The notes under the pieces: model-generated
What the model saw: the letters and a program-made list of their open reading frames with translations, nothing else
The model's database searches: none
What the model was told of the DNA's origin: nothing
Assembly (NCBI RefSeq): GCF_963678635.1
Contig: NW_026971367.1
Span: 1 to 43,892 of the forward strand
Length of the DNA stretch: 43,892 bases
Direction of reading: 5' to 3'
DNA from: Symsagittifera roscoffensis
Lineage: Eukaryota > Xenacoelomorpha > Acoela > Convolutidae
Shown: piece by piece, positions 1 to 11,661 of the stretch
Position numbering within the stretch: position 1 is the stretch's first letter
Layout: each line of letters starts with the position of its first letter
Made by a program: the position numbers and the translations under genes

Positions 1-2
1 CA

Positions 3-1400
3 GAAGGCTGGCAAGTGGAATCTACTCCGGTAGAACAAGGCCATGATTTTGCCACTTCCACCGGGACACTGGATCGTGAAGAGATGTCGGAACTGTCCGA
101 CATCTCAACTGAAATAGCGAAAACGAGAAGATCTCCGACAGACAACACTATGATGGCAGGCGGAACTGGGAAACAAACAACGTCATCATCATTCTCAGAA
201 AGAATGAAGAACACCTTCGGAAACATCTTTCCATTCAGCATGGGAGGAGGAGCAGGAAACGACGGTGAATCCCAGGAGGAAGAGGATGAAGAGGGGCAAG
301 GGGACTTTGGATCTCAAGTCAGCCTCAATAGTTCGATCCAGGAGAATGAGGCATACGTCGGAAGAGAGACTGGAACCATGGACAAATTTGGTGTAGTGAC
401 AACGATAAGCAAAGAAGCAAACACACCGGGCCAGTCAAAAGACTTCGCGATTATGACAAATTCAGAGCCACAAACTGGAGAGAGTAGAACCAGAGGGCTA
501 GGCAACGCGTTAGCGGATCCTGAAGTAGATAAGGAAAAGACGTCGAGACAGAGAGTCAAGGCCCGGATCTCCACCAGCACGAAGCTACCTGGGACCGACA
601 GGGTTACACCGCCACTAGTGACGCCACTCGTGGATAACGGGGCAGCACTAGAAGAAGCCTTAAACAACATAGTGGAAAGTTTAGGAGAACAAAATGAACA
701 GATGTCAATAAGGATGAGTGAACTAGAAAGAGCAGTTCACATTGAAAGAGAAATTCTGCGGGAAGAAATAAACCGCAATAGACAGGAATTTGGCAGGAGC
801 GAAAAACGCTTGAAAGAAAAAACGGACGAGCACATGGCGAAGAACTTGTCGCGAATGACCAGAGAGGCCGAACAGCGAGAATTACGCTTAAGAGACGACA
901 TGGAGAGGTTAAGAATTCAGCAAGTGCAGTCTCTTGGGACTCTTGACACAAAGATAGACGCGATGATGGAGAGGCGAACTCAGGCTATCATGGATAGGTT
1001 GGATGGGCTACTAAGCAGCAAGAGTGGACCAAAAGAAGGAGAACCGAACTCGGGAGGTCCCAGCAGGGAACCGAGGGTGAACTTCAATGAACATCAAAAG
1101 AGGAGGACGTATGGATCCACTAGAGGCAGGGGCAGTTCATCAGGCTATGCCACAAGGGGTAATGGAGCGTGGGGCCCGAACAGTAGAGCAAGTTCAACGG
1201 GGAACAGACAAACCTCTAACGAACGACCAACGCAAGGCACACATGCGACTGGGAGAAGTGATTCCGGCAACAGGGGGCATGCAAGCCCGAGGAGGAGTCA
1301 TGTGGGCCAAGCGGGAAACACTCACGGCGATTCGGATTGCAGGGATGCACCGCATACAGAGCCTTTGACGAGGTGTGAGGACACTCAAGCGGGACACTAA
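3..1400 (+). pseudogene. gag: A ORF1, Gag N-terminal part (partial at window edge)
   Basis: Open in frame from position 3 and continuing from outside the window. Low-complexity Ser/Thr/Gly-rich and acidic sequence is followed by a coiled coil (about nt 640-1010) and an Arg/Gly/Ser-rich tail. The layout matches B's residues about 150-495 with weak sequence similarity. It ends at TAA (1398-1400), where B has an open Gln/Asp-rich stretch; the frame continues unchanged at 1416, so this is a simple nonsense change. Confidence 0.85.
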
Positions 1401-1415
1401 AGGGATGCTACGGCA

Positions 1416-2699
1416 ATGGCCACAGCATTTGAACCCCTAAACAGGTCTTTGGAGACATTCCTGACAAGGTTATCCAGAACCAATGAACGCAGTGAGAAGT
1501 CCAGAAGAGTCTTTAAAAAACCAAGATGCTATAAAGATGAATCTGATGGCTGCATTGATACCTGGATAGAGGTAATGAAGCTGCATTTCGAGGAAGAGGA
1601 CTTGTCGGAGAGACAGGAATGCAGTGCACTCACCAGCAACTTGGAAGGGACAGCCCTGAACTGTGTCATGGCCAAGAAGCAATATCAGCGTGACACAGCT
1701 GAGAAAATCTTCGAAATCTTGTTGAACCGTTTCGGATCAGGGGTGCAGGGGCACCAAGCGATGATGCGCTTCGAGAAACGGATGCAACGAGAAGATGAAA
1801 CGATAGATAAGTTTCTCGATGATTTGGAGATGCTGAGAAGACGCAGCCAACCGGATGAGTCAAACCGAAGGATGAACCTGGCCGTAGCCTCAAAATTCAT
1901 CGATGGTGTGAAGAATGATGAACTTCGTACGATGCTAGCAACGCATTACACACCACTATCAACCAATGCGGCAACACCGGAGGAGTTGAGGCTCAAGTCA
2001 AAAGAGTATTTTTTGTTGAAACCTCCTTCGAGATCTGGATACTATAAGAACAATTATGGCAATTTTAACAACGGACCAGCAAACCAAGGGAACAATTGGT
2101 ACAAACCGAGGGATGATATGGACAAGAGACGCTCTTGTGCCAATTGCAGTTCAACGGACCATCATGTGTCAGCATGCCCAGCTTACAAACAAGGCATGAA
2201 AGCAATAGGCTTTAGCCTCGAGGACGAAGATGCGTCAGAGTTGGACCATGAGGATTTCATGAGAGGAGTAATTGCAAAATTCGGCCCGAGGTGTTTCTTT
2301 TGCAACTTGGAAGGTCATTTTAAATCAGATTGTCCGCAATTCTGGGATGAAGTGGCAGACATTAAGCATCCAAGACATGAAGAAGCTTTGTCAGGAGTGA
2401 AAGCCAGCAAGGCTCGACTTTTGAGTGAAGCAGAAGCACGCAGAAAGGATAAACCTCAAGAGCTGGCGGCAAAGAAAATGCAAGCGGTGATAGAGGAGAC
2501 ACGTGAGCCGGAACCGGCAACTGCGGCTCACGACTTCAAGATCGATTATAAGGCAGCCGCGAGGGATGCTCTAAATAGAGTGCAGCAGGAACTAGTGACG
2601 AAAGAGATCGGACAAAAAGTGAAGCTTGAACTGGAGAATGAAAAACTTCAGGAGCAACTGAATACCTTCGAAGCAACGGAGTTCGAGGAAGCAGTTTGA
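1416..2699 (+). pseudogene. gag: A ORF1, Gag core and zinc knuckles
   Basis: Continues the same frame after the stop at 1398-1400. It holds the Gag core (FEPLNRSLETF onward) and two CX2CX4HX4C knuckles, CANCSSTDHHVSAC (about 2136-2177) and CFFCNLEGHFKSDC (about 2292-2333). The core is strongly similar to B's. A frameshift with small deletion near 2690-2702 ends the frame at TGA 2697-2699. Confidence 0.9.
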
Positions 2700-2701
2700 G
2701 C

Positions 2702-3241
2702 ATGAAGCTTAATGTGATCTCCGGTCAGAGGTTCGGCATGGTGCCGCAAGGAAGCAAGATACAGTCGATAATCTCAGTGGCTGGACATCAGGTGATCAGA
2801 AATCTGAGTGAACCACCCGAGTTCACTTTGATGCATTTGGACACATATGCAGATTATCTGAGGCAGGTGGAGCCACGCACCGAGTCGAGAGCTGTGCGAG
2901 CACTACTAACGACGGGTGGCCCTCGCATGAAGAAACTTCATGGACGCTACCTAGAGGTCTATGGGCCGTATCAAGTAATGCTGAACGTGGATGGAATCAG
3001 TATCTACACCAGGACTTATGTAACAACAGAAGATGACCAAATGGGGCAGATCTATTTGGGAGAAGAGGAACTCAAGGTCCGCAGGATAGGCCATGACGCC
3101 ATGATGGAACAAGACGCAGTACACATTGGGTATGAAGCAGATGTGACCGCACATCTGCTCGACACCAACGGAACAAAACTCGGAGTCACAGGGCTTCTGG
3201 ACACAGGAGCGGTAGTGAGTGTGATGCCGATAAAAACTTGA
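2702..3241 (+). pseudogene. pol: A ORF1, protease region
   Basis: Matches B from KLNVISG onward, in a new frame after the 2697 break. It contains the aspartic protease signature LLDTGAVVSVMP near 3197-3232. It ends at TGA (3239-3241), which replaces the Trp codon of B's KTW; the same frame reopens at once. Confidence 0.9.
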
Positions 3242-3247
3242 GAAAGA

Positions 3248-4631
3248 ATGGGCTTCACGCGGGAAGATCTAATTCCAACGAATCTCCGACTGGCCGCCGC
3301 CAATCGAGGAGCTATCTACGGAAGAACACCAATAACGGTCCTCCACATGGGAGGACGGGATCTTTGGATGAGCTTCCTGGTGGTAGAGAATCTGGACGAC
3401 GCCGACCAATTCATCTTGGGCAGAGATTTTGTCAGGAATTTTGACGTGATGATTGACTTGAACAACGGTCTGATACGTATTAGAAACCCGGACCGAAAGT
3501 ATGTTAAGAGACCAATTAATAGGATAATAACAGACGAAAACAAGGTACCAATTTTTTTGGATAGAAAAGTAAAATTACAACCAGGACAGGCTGTGGTAGC
3601 AATTTTTAGAATGAGAAATTTGAATTCGTTAAGTGATAGTAAACAGGTTTGCTTAGTACCGAATCCAAATAGTCAGAGTTCGGTGATTTTAGGCCGGAGC
3701 TTCTCGGTAACGCGAAACGGACTGTGTGTCAGTGTGTTGTTGAACACACTGGACACCACGGTTTCAATCCAGCGTGGAAAGAAGCTTGGCTACGCTTTGC
3801 CGATGAGGACCGACTATGAGGAGACACAAAACTTGAAGAAATATAGTGTGAAAGACTGTCCTTATCATGCAAGTAAAGATAAAATTTTAAAGAGGGTTAA
3901 TGAATTAAAATCTATTCATAAATTGTTTTCAATGAAATCCGAAACGGACGACGGCTTATCAAGCTGCTCGAATTTTCCGGAACGCCCCTCGTCATATGAA
4001 CTAGAATCTGACAAACCGGTTTTGCCAGAGATAGAACATTTAAAAGGGAAAATAGGTGAGGGAGATTTCGAAAAATTGCGGGTCCTCCTAAATCGGAACG
4101 CAGATGTATTTTCAAAACATAAGGCGGATATCGGTTGCTGTAATTTCGTCGAACACGAAATCGAACTAGAAGAGGGCGCCGTTCCCCATAGGGAAGGCGC
4201 AAGGCGAATGACGCCACACAAATCGGAAGTGTGCCGAGCGGAAATAGAAATGTTGCTTGAATACGACATGATAGAACCCTCGAAATTGCCATGGGCTTGC
4301 GGGGTAGTAATGGCGAAAAAGAAAGGGGGGCAGCTTAGATTTTGTTGCGACTTTCGTTACTTGAACGCGGTAACGATAAAAGATGCGTACCCGATACCGC
4401 GAATAGAAGAGAGCTTATCTAAGCTTGGTGATGCCAAGTTCTTCACCACATTGGAGTTAGGTTCTGCCTTCTGGCAGGTCCCTCTGCGGAAGAAGGACAG
4501 AGAAAAATCAGGATTCGCGTGCGAATTGGGATTGTACCAGTGGAAGAGGATGCCCTTCGGCTTGTGCAATGCAACGGCCACTTTTCAAAGACTGATGGCT
4601 CAGGCTTTGACGAGAGTGACCAAGAAGTACG
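3248..4631 (+). pseudogene. pol: A ORF1, protease end and N-terminal RT
   Basis: Same frame as the protease segment. It contains ILGRDF and the RT fingers and palm up to AQALTRVTKKYG. RT motif A reads TTLELGSAF where B has TTLDLGSAF, so the catalytic Asp is Glu. At about 4631 a 40-bp deletion relative to B removes the YVDD motif region and shifts the frame. This RT cannot be functional. Confidence 0.92.
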
Positions 4632-5120
4632 GTCTCCGACCCTGGAAGACCACATTGATAGGCTCGATGAGGTCTTTGGATGCATGAAAAGAGCTGGATT
4701 GAAGTGCAAACCATCGAAATGTGAAATCCTTAGCGATTCGATTAAGTACCTAGGAAGAATGGTGGATAGGCATGGTGTGAGGCCGGACCCGGAAGCAGTG
4801 GAAGCAGTGTTGACATGGAAGGCCCCCAGAACGGACACACAGCTCCTGAGCTTCCTAGGGTTTGCCAATTACTACCGAGAATTCATAAAAGGATATGCGG
4901 ACAAGGTGTATCCGATGCAGAAGCTGATGCGCAGCAAGAGGAAAAAGTTCGAATGGAACGATGAGGCACAGGTTGCTTTCGAGAACATAAAACGGGAACT
5001 GTGCGAAGCGCCAGTGCTGGGCATGCCTACAGAAAAGGGCATGTATGTTCTCGACACAGACGCATCGGTGGTAGCCATCTCAGGAATCTTGCATCAAGAG
5101 CAAGAATGGAACGGAAGAAC
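4632..5120 (+). pseudogene. pol: A ORF1, RT thumb and start of RNase H
   Basis: Reads in the frame that ends at 5202. It holds LEDHIDRLDEVFGCMK through the RNase H start LDTDASVVAISGILHQEQEWNGR. A deletion of about 91 bp at about 5120 removes the segment that in B carries KAEMFAV with the RNase H catalytic Glu, and shifts the frame again. Confidence 0.9.
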
Positions 5121-7694
5121 ACCTTCGTGGAAAAGTACCGTGCATACTTGGGGAGCGCTCCCTTCAAGTTACGCGTGTACAACAGAGCGTTATCCTGGTT
5201 GAAAACCTACTCGATGGATCAGAGTTATATTGGTAGATGGATAGTCAGATTGGATGGCTACCATATGATAATCGAACATAGGATGCGTGATAAACACCAG
5301 AATGCTGACAGCCTCAGTAAGAAAACTGAGTTTTATGAAAGATTGGAGCAGAAGCAGGCCAATCAGGCGGAAATAAAGGAGGGATTCTCGTTTCTGGACA
5401 AAGAAACTTATGAAGCGCTTCCCTTAATGAGATGGTTGGATAAGTCTGGACATCCAATTCCAGGGCACCCTGAGTCACCTGTAGAGAAAGCAGCCGAGAT
5501 AAAGATCCTATCCAAGGAGGACCCAGTCCCCTTGGATCTGTTGCTGCGCTCGAACCTGGTCCAGCAAGAACTCTCTCGCATGAACATAAACAGCCTCTCA
5601 TTATTGGATAAAATGGTGCAAGTCACACCGCAAGTGATGCGGATGCTGGGTGGATTGTTAGAAAGAGAAGTGACCAGAGATGACCCCGAGTGGACAGCAG
5701 CAGTGGCATTGCTAACAGTTAGTGAGAAGGTGAAGATCATGCCGTCCAGACGACAGCACGAAGAGAACGAGAGGGATTGTAGGACGATAGTTCAGCAACT
5801 AGTATCCTCAATACCCCAAGAGATTTTAACCAGTACTTCTTACGGACAGAAAGAACAGGGGAGCAGCAAGCGAAAGAAAACCGTCACCTTCGTGGACCAG
5901 GATAAGGAAGGTAAAAAGGTAGAACAAAATCGGCTGCAAGACTATTTGTCCGGGGAGACGAATGATGAAAAGAACCAGCGATCACAAGATCAACACCCGG
6001 GACAAGAAAATTTGTCCGGGGAGTCTGAGATAGACGAGAAAATTCCTGATGAGAAACAGGACCTAGAGAACAAGGTTTTGTCCGGGGAGTTCAGATGGAT
6101 GCGAAGAAGGCACAGACATGATCTGGAGGAGCGTGCAGTCTCCAGCACAACCTCTTCGACGGATGATGATTCCCGAAACTCAGGAATGGACACCTATTCA
6201 GACAGGAACTCGAGTTCGGGATCAGAACTGTCAGAACTAGCGATACACACGCTACTAGTGGAAACTCGGGCAAGGGACCTGGACAGAGAGGTGTACCAGG
6301 ATCCTGACAGTGATCGCTACCTAATACCAAGCGAAAGAGTCTTTGACAACGCAGCGGATGACTTGGAGACGATAGCGGTATCGAAACGTTCGATAAGCCT
6401 TTTGCCGCAGAAAGAGGTAGTCAGGACTGATCTTCAGCCGTTTAAACAAGAAACACAGCCGTTGGCGAAGATTTGGTGCGTTAAGATGGAAGAAGACACA
6501 CACCAGCCCAACGAGCTGAATAGTCAGATGAGGGTCATGAAGACGTACTTAAAGGCGAGATACCGACTCTCGGATCTTCTAAGGGCGCAGAGAAATGATC
6601 GCATGACAAGCAACCTGAAAAGGTGGATCGAGAATGGTTCGCCGGATAAAGGGGACCGTGAGGAAGATAGTTATCGCATCCTGAGACAATACTTCATGCA
6701 GAAGGAAGGGAGGTTATATTTGAACAAGGACGGGATTGTGGCTTGCAAAAGAAGGGAGGAAGACAGAGTCCTGTACAAGTATAACGCGATAGTGTTAACG
6801 CAACTCTATCAGACAGAACTATTGTTCAGGTCACATGATCAGATGGGCCATCAGGGGATCGACAAAGTATGCGAGAAATGGGTAACAGCATGTCTGTCAT
6901 GCCAGCAGGTCAAGGATCCAAGGAAGTTGCGATTTCCTTTACAATCGATCGAGTCGTCTGAATTTAACGAGGTGGTGCAAATAGACCATGTCATGATATG
7001 CATGACAGACAATGGTTATAATCAGGTGTTGGTCATGATAGATCATTTTACGAAGTATGCAGAGGCCGTGCCCTGCATAACTGCCTCGGCGGAAGAGACA
7101 TGCGACCACCTGATCAACACGTGGACAGCGAGACATGGTTGTCCGATGACGTTTCAATCGGATAATGGAACAGCTTTCGTAGGAGAGCTTACGAAAGAGC
7201 TTATGAGGCGCTCACAGGTCGCTCAAGCTCACTCCACGACATACCACCCTCAGACGAATGGCTTAGTGGAAAGACAGAATAGGACATTAGTATCGATGCT
7301 GAGAGTATATTGTTCCAGGTACATGACCGATTGGGACAGATACCTTCCACAGGTGATGGGAGCATATAACAGCACGCAACACTCCACCACCGGAGTCAGT
7401 CCACACATGATGCTAACTGGGCACGAAAAGTCTTTACCATTAACCTTCTTCTACCCAGGGTATGAGGGAAAGAAAACGTCCCCACAGGTCTACGTGAGGG
7501 ATGTGATCAGACGCCAACAGGAGTTGAACGATTTGTGTAGACGAAACACTCAGCAGGCACAGGCAAGGCAGAGGAAAATATTCGACAAGAAAGCAGCTGG
7601 TGCAAAGGCTTACTCGGTGGGAGACTACGTATGGGTATTTCAGAACGTTATACCACCGAAAGGGACGAAAAAGCTCCTAAAAAAGTGGAGGTGA
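5121..7694 (+). pseudogene. pol: A ORF1, RNase H end, LSGE linker and integrase
   Basis: Begins at FVEKYRAYLGSAPFKLRV and keeps the NADSLSK end of RNase H. The linker has LSGE repeats. Integrase retains the Asp, Asp and Glu of the core (QIDH, QSDNG, GLVERQ), but a 48-bp in-frame deletion near 6868 shortens the HHCC zinc region by 16 residues. The frame ends at TGA 7692-7694, at the position of the Gly of the GPF motif. Confidence 0.9.
5947..6089 (+). repeat. LSGE repeats, 22-aa (66-nt) period, in A's Pol linker
   Basis: Three TGTCCGGGGAG strings at 5947, 6013 and 6079, exactly 66 nt apart and read as LSGE. The spacers are charged (Glu/Lys/Asp/Gln) and unlike B's. B has the same core at a 42-nt period, so the core, not the spacer or period, is conserved. 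Confidence 0.9.
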
Positions 7695-8385
7695 CCCTTC
7701 ATGATTACAGAGGTGCACCAGGAGGGACGCTTTTATAGACTGAGTTGGCCGAGCCGCCCACTACGAGAACATCAAGCCACACAATCCATCGACAGAAGAC
7801 TGGTGTATACCTGCAGACATGGAAGAAGGGGATTATCTAATGATGGATCCTGCTTGTGAGGTCAATGAAAAGGGCACCAGGGAGAAGAACGATGGAAACG
7901 AAGTCGTAGAGGAAGGTACGGATACACCGCTGGACTTGGATCCAAACGAGCAGATCGAAGTGGACGATGAAACATTACCCTACGCAGAGGAAGATTGGCA
8001 GGATCCCGATCAGATAGAGGTTCCCAAGAACTTGGAACCGGATCTTCCGTTCACGATACAGACTCGTCAGAAGGACGGGATGAGACCAAGAAAGAAATAC
8101 AATCCTTACGGTGACGACTTTGTAGTGGATAGGATAGATCTGAAGAAGATAGTGGAGGAAGTAGTGGGTCTAGAGGAAATAACTGTGTCACAAGACATTG
8201 ACATAGTCGATGATCACGACGATGAGTGGGTTGACGACTGGTCAAAACCCGAGGTAGAATTCGACGACGAGCAACAGCAGTCATACGAACAAGACTTGAC
8301 GAACCTGCGTGTCTTAGAGTGGCTGAATGAAACGATCCAGAGGAGACCAGCGTCACGATTCAAGACGTGGATCGTGGAAGCATGA
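7695..8385 (+). pseudogene. pol: A ORF1, post-integrase acidic linker
   Basis: After the stop at 7692 the GPY/F end is readable but a 2-bp deletion near 7745 shifts the frame. The frame from 7819 (EEGDYLMMDPACEVNEKGT) to TGA 8383-8385 matches B's acidic linker. Another indel near 8330-8370 ends it. Confidence 0.85.
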
Positions 8386-9132
8386 AATACATCAAGACCG
8401 AACAAGATGATCCTTCCTGGGCTGCCCAGGAAGGACGACTACTCATTCCAGCTTCTAACCTCGACTTGATACCCGGTATGCGATCGACGGGGACGTCGAT
8501 GGATATTTTTGTCCGGGGAGTGGGGGTAAGATTTACCCACACTGAAAACTTGATAATGAAAAAATTTTAAAAAAACAAGAGAAACAGGAGACTTAGAAGC
8601 AGAGACAGGCGAAGAACCTAAGAAACCTGACATAGGCAGGGTAGTTGAGTCATATTTTAACTTACCAAATGAAAATTCAAGTAACATAATACTAACAGAC
8701 AGTGATTTCATACTCACAAACAGAACATGTGCGATAGCAATCACAGCAGACATGAGTTTTAGGACAGCGTTAGCGGCAGATTTTAAGAAAGAATACAAAA
8801 ACGTGGAATTCCTTTGGAAGCAAAGACCAGGGATAGGGGGCGTAGCAGCCTTACCTCCGGCGGCGTCGAAGATACCGGGAAAATACCTATGCTTCTTGGT
8901 AACGAGAGCGACGGAGAAGCAGCACGTGGACCGGGAGAACCTAGTCTTGTCCTTGACGAGGCTGAGGGACTTCCTTGTGGAAATACACGTGAAGGAGCTC
9001 TCGCTTCCAGGGTACGATCCAAACAGAGGAAGACTGCATCCTCGGGAATTGTACGCGCTTGTACACGTGATATTCTCTGATACGAACATACAAGTATATA
9101 TACATAAGAAATATTACTTAAGTATAGGCTGA
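8367..9132 (+). pseudogene. pol: A ORF1, invariant block and macro-like module
   Basis: Frame 8367-8570 carries MKYIKTEQDDPSW through FVRGVGV and FTHTENL. A frameshift in the A-run near 8565-8577 follows. The macro-like module then reads open from about 8577 to the stop at 9130-9132, closely matching B (for example TALAADFKKEY, GKYLCFLVTRAT, LTRLRDFLVE, LHPRELYALVHVIF). Confidence 0.88.
8480..8528 (+). promoter_or_regulatory. 49-nt invariant block, candidate central polypurine tract (A)
   Basis: Identical to 31700-31748 of B. It contains ATCGAC/GTCGAT hairpin arms, the TATTTTTG run, TGTCCGGGGAG at 8510-8520, and GTGGGGGTA. Downstream TTACCCAC can pair back to GTGGGGGTAA. Confidence 0.65.
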
Positions 9133-9541
9133 GTGATATGCGAGAGAACGTTAGGCCAAAGACTAAGTTGTATGAAAGATGTGTTATGTTATTTTATGTT
9201 ATGTTAGGTTATTATGTGTTAGGTTAATAAGCTCATGGATAAGTAGGGGTTAGTGACCATGAACAATTGAATGACAATCTTAGGAATAGATCCAAAGTTT
9301 GGACTGTCCAATCTTAGGTCGAATTCCAAAATTTTAGAGAGCAATTGATTTTAATAAATTTTAGGATAAATATCTTTTTATCTGAACTGTTTTTAAGCAA
9401 ATTTTAACGATATATGTTAAGGTGAAACTGACAAAAGTGATATTTATGACTTCTTTTCTAGATCCTGATTGATCATTTAATTACTCACTTGAGTCAGAAT
9501 CTTGGAATCGAATCGAATCAAATCAAACTTGAAAGAATAGA
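9133..9541 (+). other. Noncoding spacer before A ORF2 with splice-acceptor-like site
   Basis: About 400 nt without a gene. GTTATGTTA-type repeats lie at 9180-9230. TTCTTTTCTAG at 9451-9461 is followed by ATCCTGATTGATCA, the counterpart of B's 32686-32710, and sits about 80 nt before the ORF2 ATG. Confidence 0.65.
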
Positions 9542-11649
9542 ATGGATAACTTCAATTTGGATGAATTGATGGACCTGGCAGAGGCATATGTAGGACCGAT
9601 GATAGATGCGATCTATCGTCGGCTGATCGATCGAGACTTCGCTCTGGAGGACCCAGAGGTAGTCATGTTGCTGACCGCCCTGATCAACATCTTGGGGCAC
9701 GACAACCGTGGGGACCGCCCCACGGAAGTCCTGTTGATGGCAGCATATGGAGAAAGGGGAGTACTAGACCGCCCGAACATGAGAGTGATGAGGTGGAGAA
9801 ACGGGGCTCTCTCAGGGAGTGACTTGGCGAATGAGCCTGGATTGGGAAGTTCTAGGACCTACCAACCAGGTGAGATGCCTATGCCCTCCAAACCCAAACC
9901 TGGGTTGACGAGGATGCATCGGGAGATGAACAGCGAGGCGACCTCGTCTGGTTCACCACTGAGAGCAGCTGTGCCACCAAAAAGGGCGAAAGTAGCACAG
10001 AAAGTTCAGACGAACCAAACCATGCAAGATCTGGATGAGATGAACGATGAACTGAAAAGTACGAAGAAGGAGCTGGACGAGATGACCAAAAGTATGCTCC
10101 AGATGGAGGAAGATCGGGACATGTGGAGAAAGTTGTTTGAAGACTGCAACAAAAAGCAGGGTCAAGAGATTGAGCGCTTAAGACAGGATTACAAAGAGCG
10201 ATCGGAGCAGATGGCGTTGACACCGGCCGTGGAGAAAGTGATACCTGCAAGGGATATTCCTCATGGGCAGTCCCCGATGGAGCTCTTGACGCCTGGAGAA
10301 ATGAGTCAAACATTATTGAGACACAACTCCCAGTAGAGACAAATCGAGTAACAATCCCGGATCCTAGTGACACCTTGGGTGACTCCGTCGTGGAACAGAC
10401 AGTGAGGAAGCTGATAGAGACAGCTGGACGACTGGTCGCTAACAAGAATGCGCCAGGTTCCGGGGTGACTGCACCCTATGGAACGATTGACGACACGGGC
10501 AGAGTGCGACTCTCCCAGACCGTGATCAGACCGGGGATAAGTGACGTGACACCACTCATGGGGAGCTCGAGAATCCCAGAGAGGAAAGTACGGAAGATGC
10601 CAGCGAAGAAAGTGTCTCGCATAATAGACGTGCAAAAGAATAATCAATTGAAATATAATTTCACGGGAGTTCCGGAGACAGATCCGAGGGCCTGCTTCAA
10701 CCGAGCTACTTGGAGCCCGGCTGTAAACCTGCAGCAACCACCACTCGGGACATCTCATCTGATACTGGGAGACAGCTTGGTCAGAGTGCTGTCGAATTTG
10801 AGGACCTCGTGGGTCACCACGGTGATGGCCTTTGGAGGAGGCGCAACGATAGCCCAATTATATCGGATGGTGGAACTGATGAATCCAGGGAGGATTCCCA
10901 ATGTGATGATCTTAGTTGGGACGAATGACATCTCCAGAGGTTCAGATGAGCAGGAAGCACTATGGGAGTCAATGATGGTATGTTTGTTTACGACCCTCTG
11001 GCAGAAATTCAATTGCGCGGTACTGACCATTTGCACTGTGCCAATGAATACGAGAAGCCTGACAGCATCAGGAAGAAGGCACAACGAGGGAGTCGTCAGG
11101 TGGAATAACATCCTGAGGAACCTCGCAAGTCGAAACGCCGGAAGAATGATCCTCATGGACATCGAACATGAGTTGAGAGCTATGGATCAGGCCAGACTGA
11201 CCACGGACGGCATTCACTTCGACAGTAACGAAGGCCAAGCTTGGTTGAATCGAGTGTTCCAAGAGCGGTTGTACGAGCTGGAGGCAGAACTCTTTGACAC
11301 AGGAGTGCTGAAGGAAGAAGGAACAGTGAGTGACACGGTGATTACCACCTTTGTGCCTCCTAGCTTGGAAACACGCTTGGGTACGGTCCCGGCCGTCACG
11401 AACTACAGGCAACAAAGCTCCAGCGAACCAGGTCAACGGACCGACGTACAGGATCGATTGGGAGAAGCACCGATGAGGAAAACCATCCATCCTAGGAGAA
11501 GAATAGGACCTGTCAACCCAATCGAAGAGACAGCCGGCACGTCTAGATCGGACACTAGATCGGAGACGACGAGTACCAGTCGAGAGGAGAGACCGAGCAG
11601 AGGCTCATTGATGTGGTCGAGACCCATACCGTCTCCCTGGCATAAATAA
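9542..11649 (+). pseudogene. A ORF2: SGNH/GDSL hydrolase protein with one frameshift
   Basis: Starts at ATG 9542 and aligns with B's N-terminal segment (IY.RLID.DF, NRPTEV-like motif, coiled coil near 10020-10200). A frameshift near 10300-10336 puts the rest in another frame, which resumes around VTIPDPSDT and runs to TAA 11647-11649. The hydrolase domain is complete: GDSLVR (near 10771), GTNDISR (near 10919), DGIHF (near 11208). Catalytic blocks are preserved although overall identity with B is low. The last frame is the same as that of A's ORF3, only five codons downstream. Confidence 0.88.
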
Positions 11650-11661
11650 AAAGACGAACTA

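Noticed and set aside
314-951. Antisense ORFs over gag and elsewhere
   Set aside because: Shadows of the + strand coding frames with biased composition; none has a domain or is conserved as a protein between A and B.
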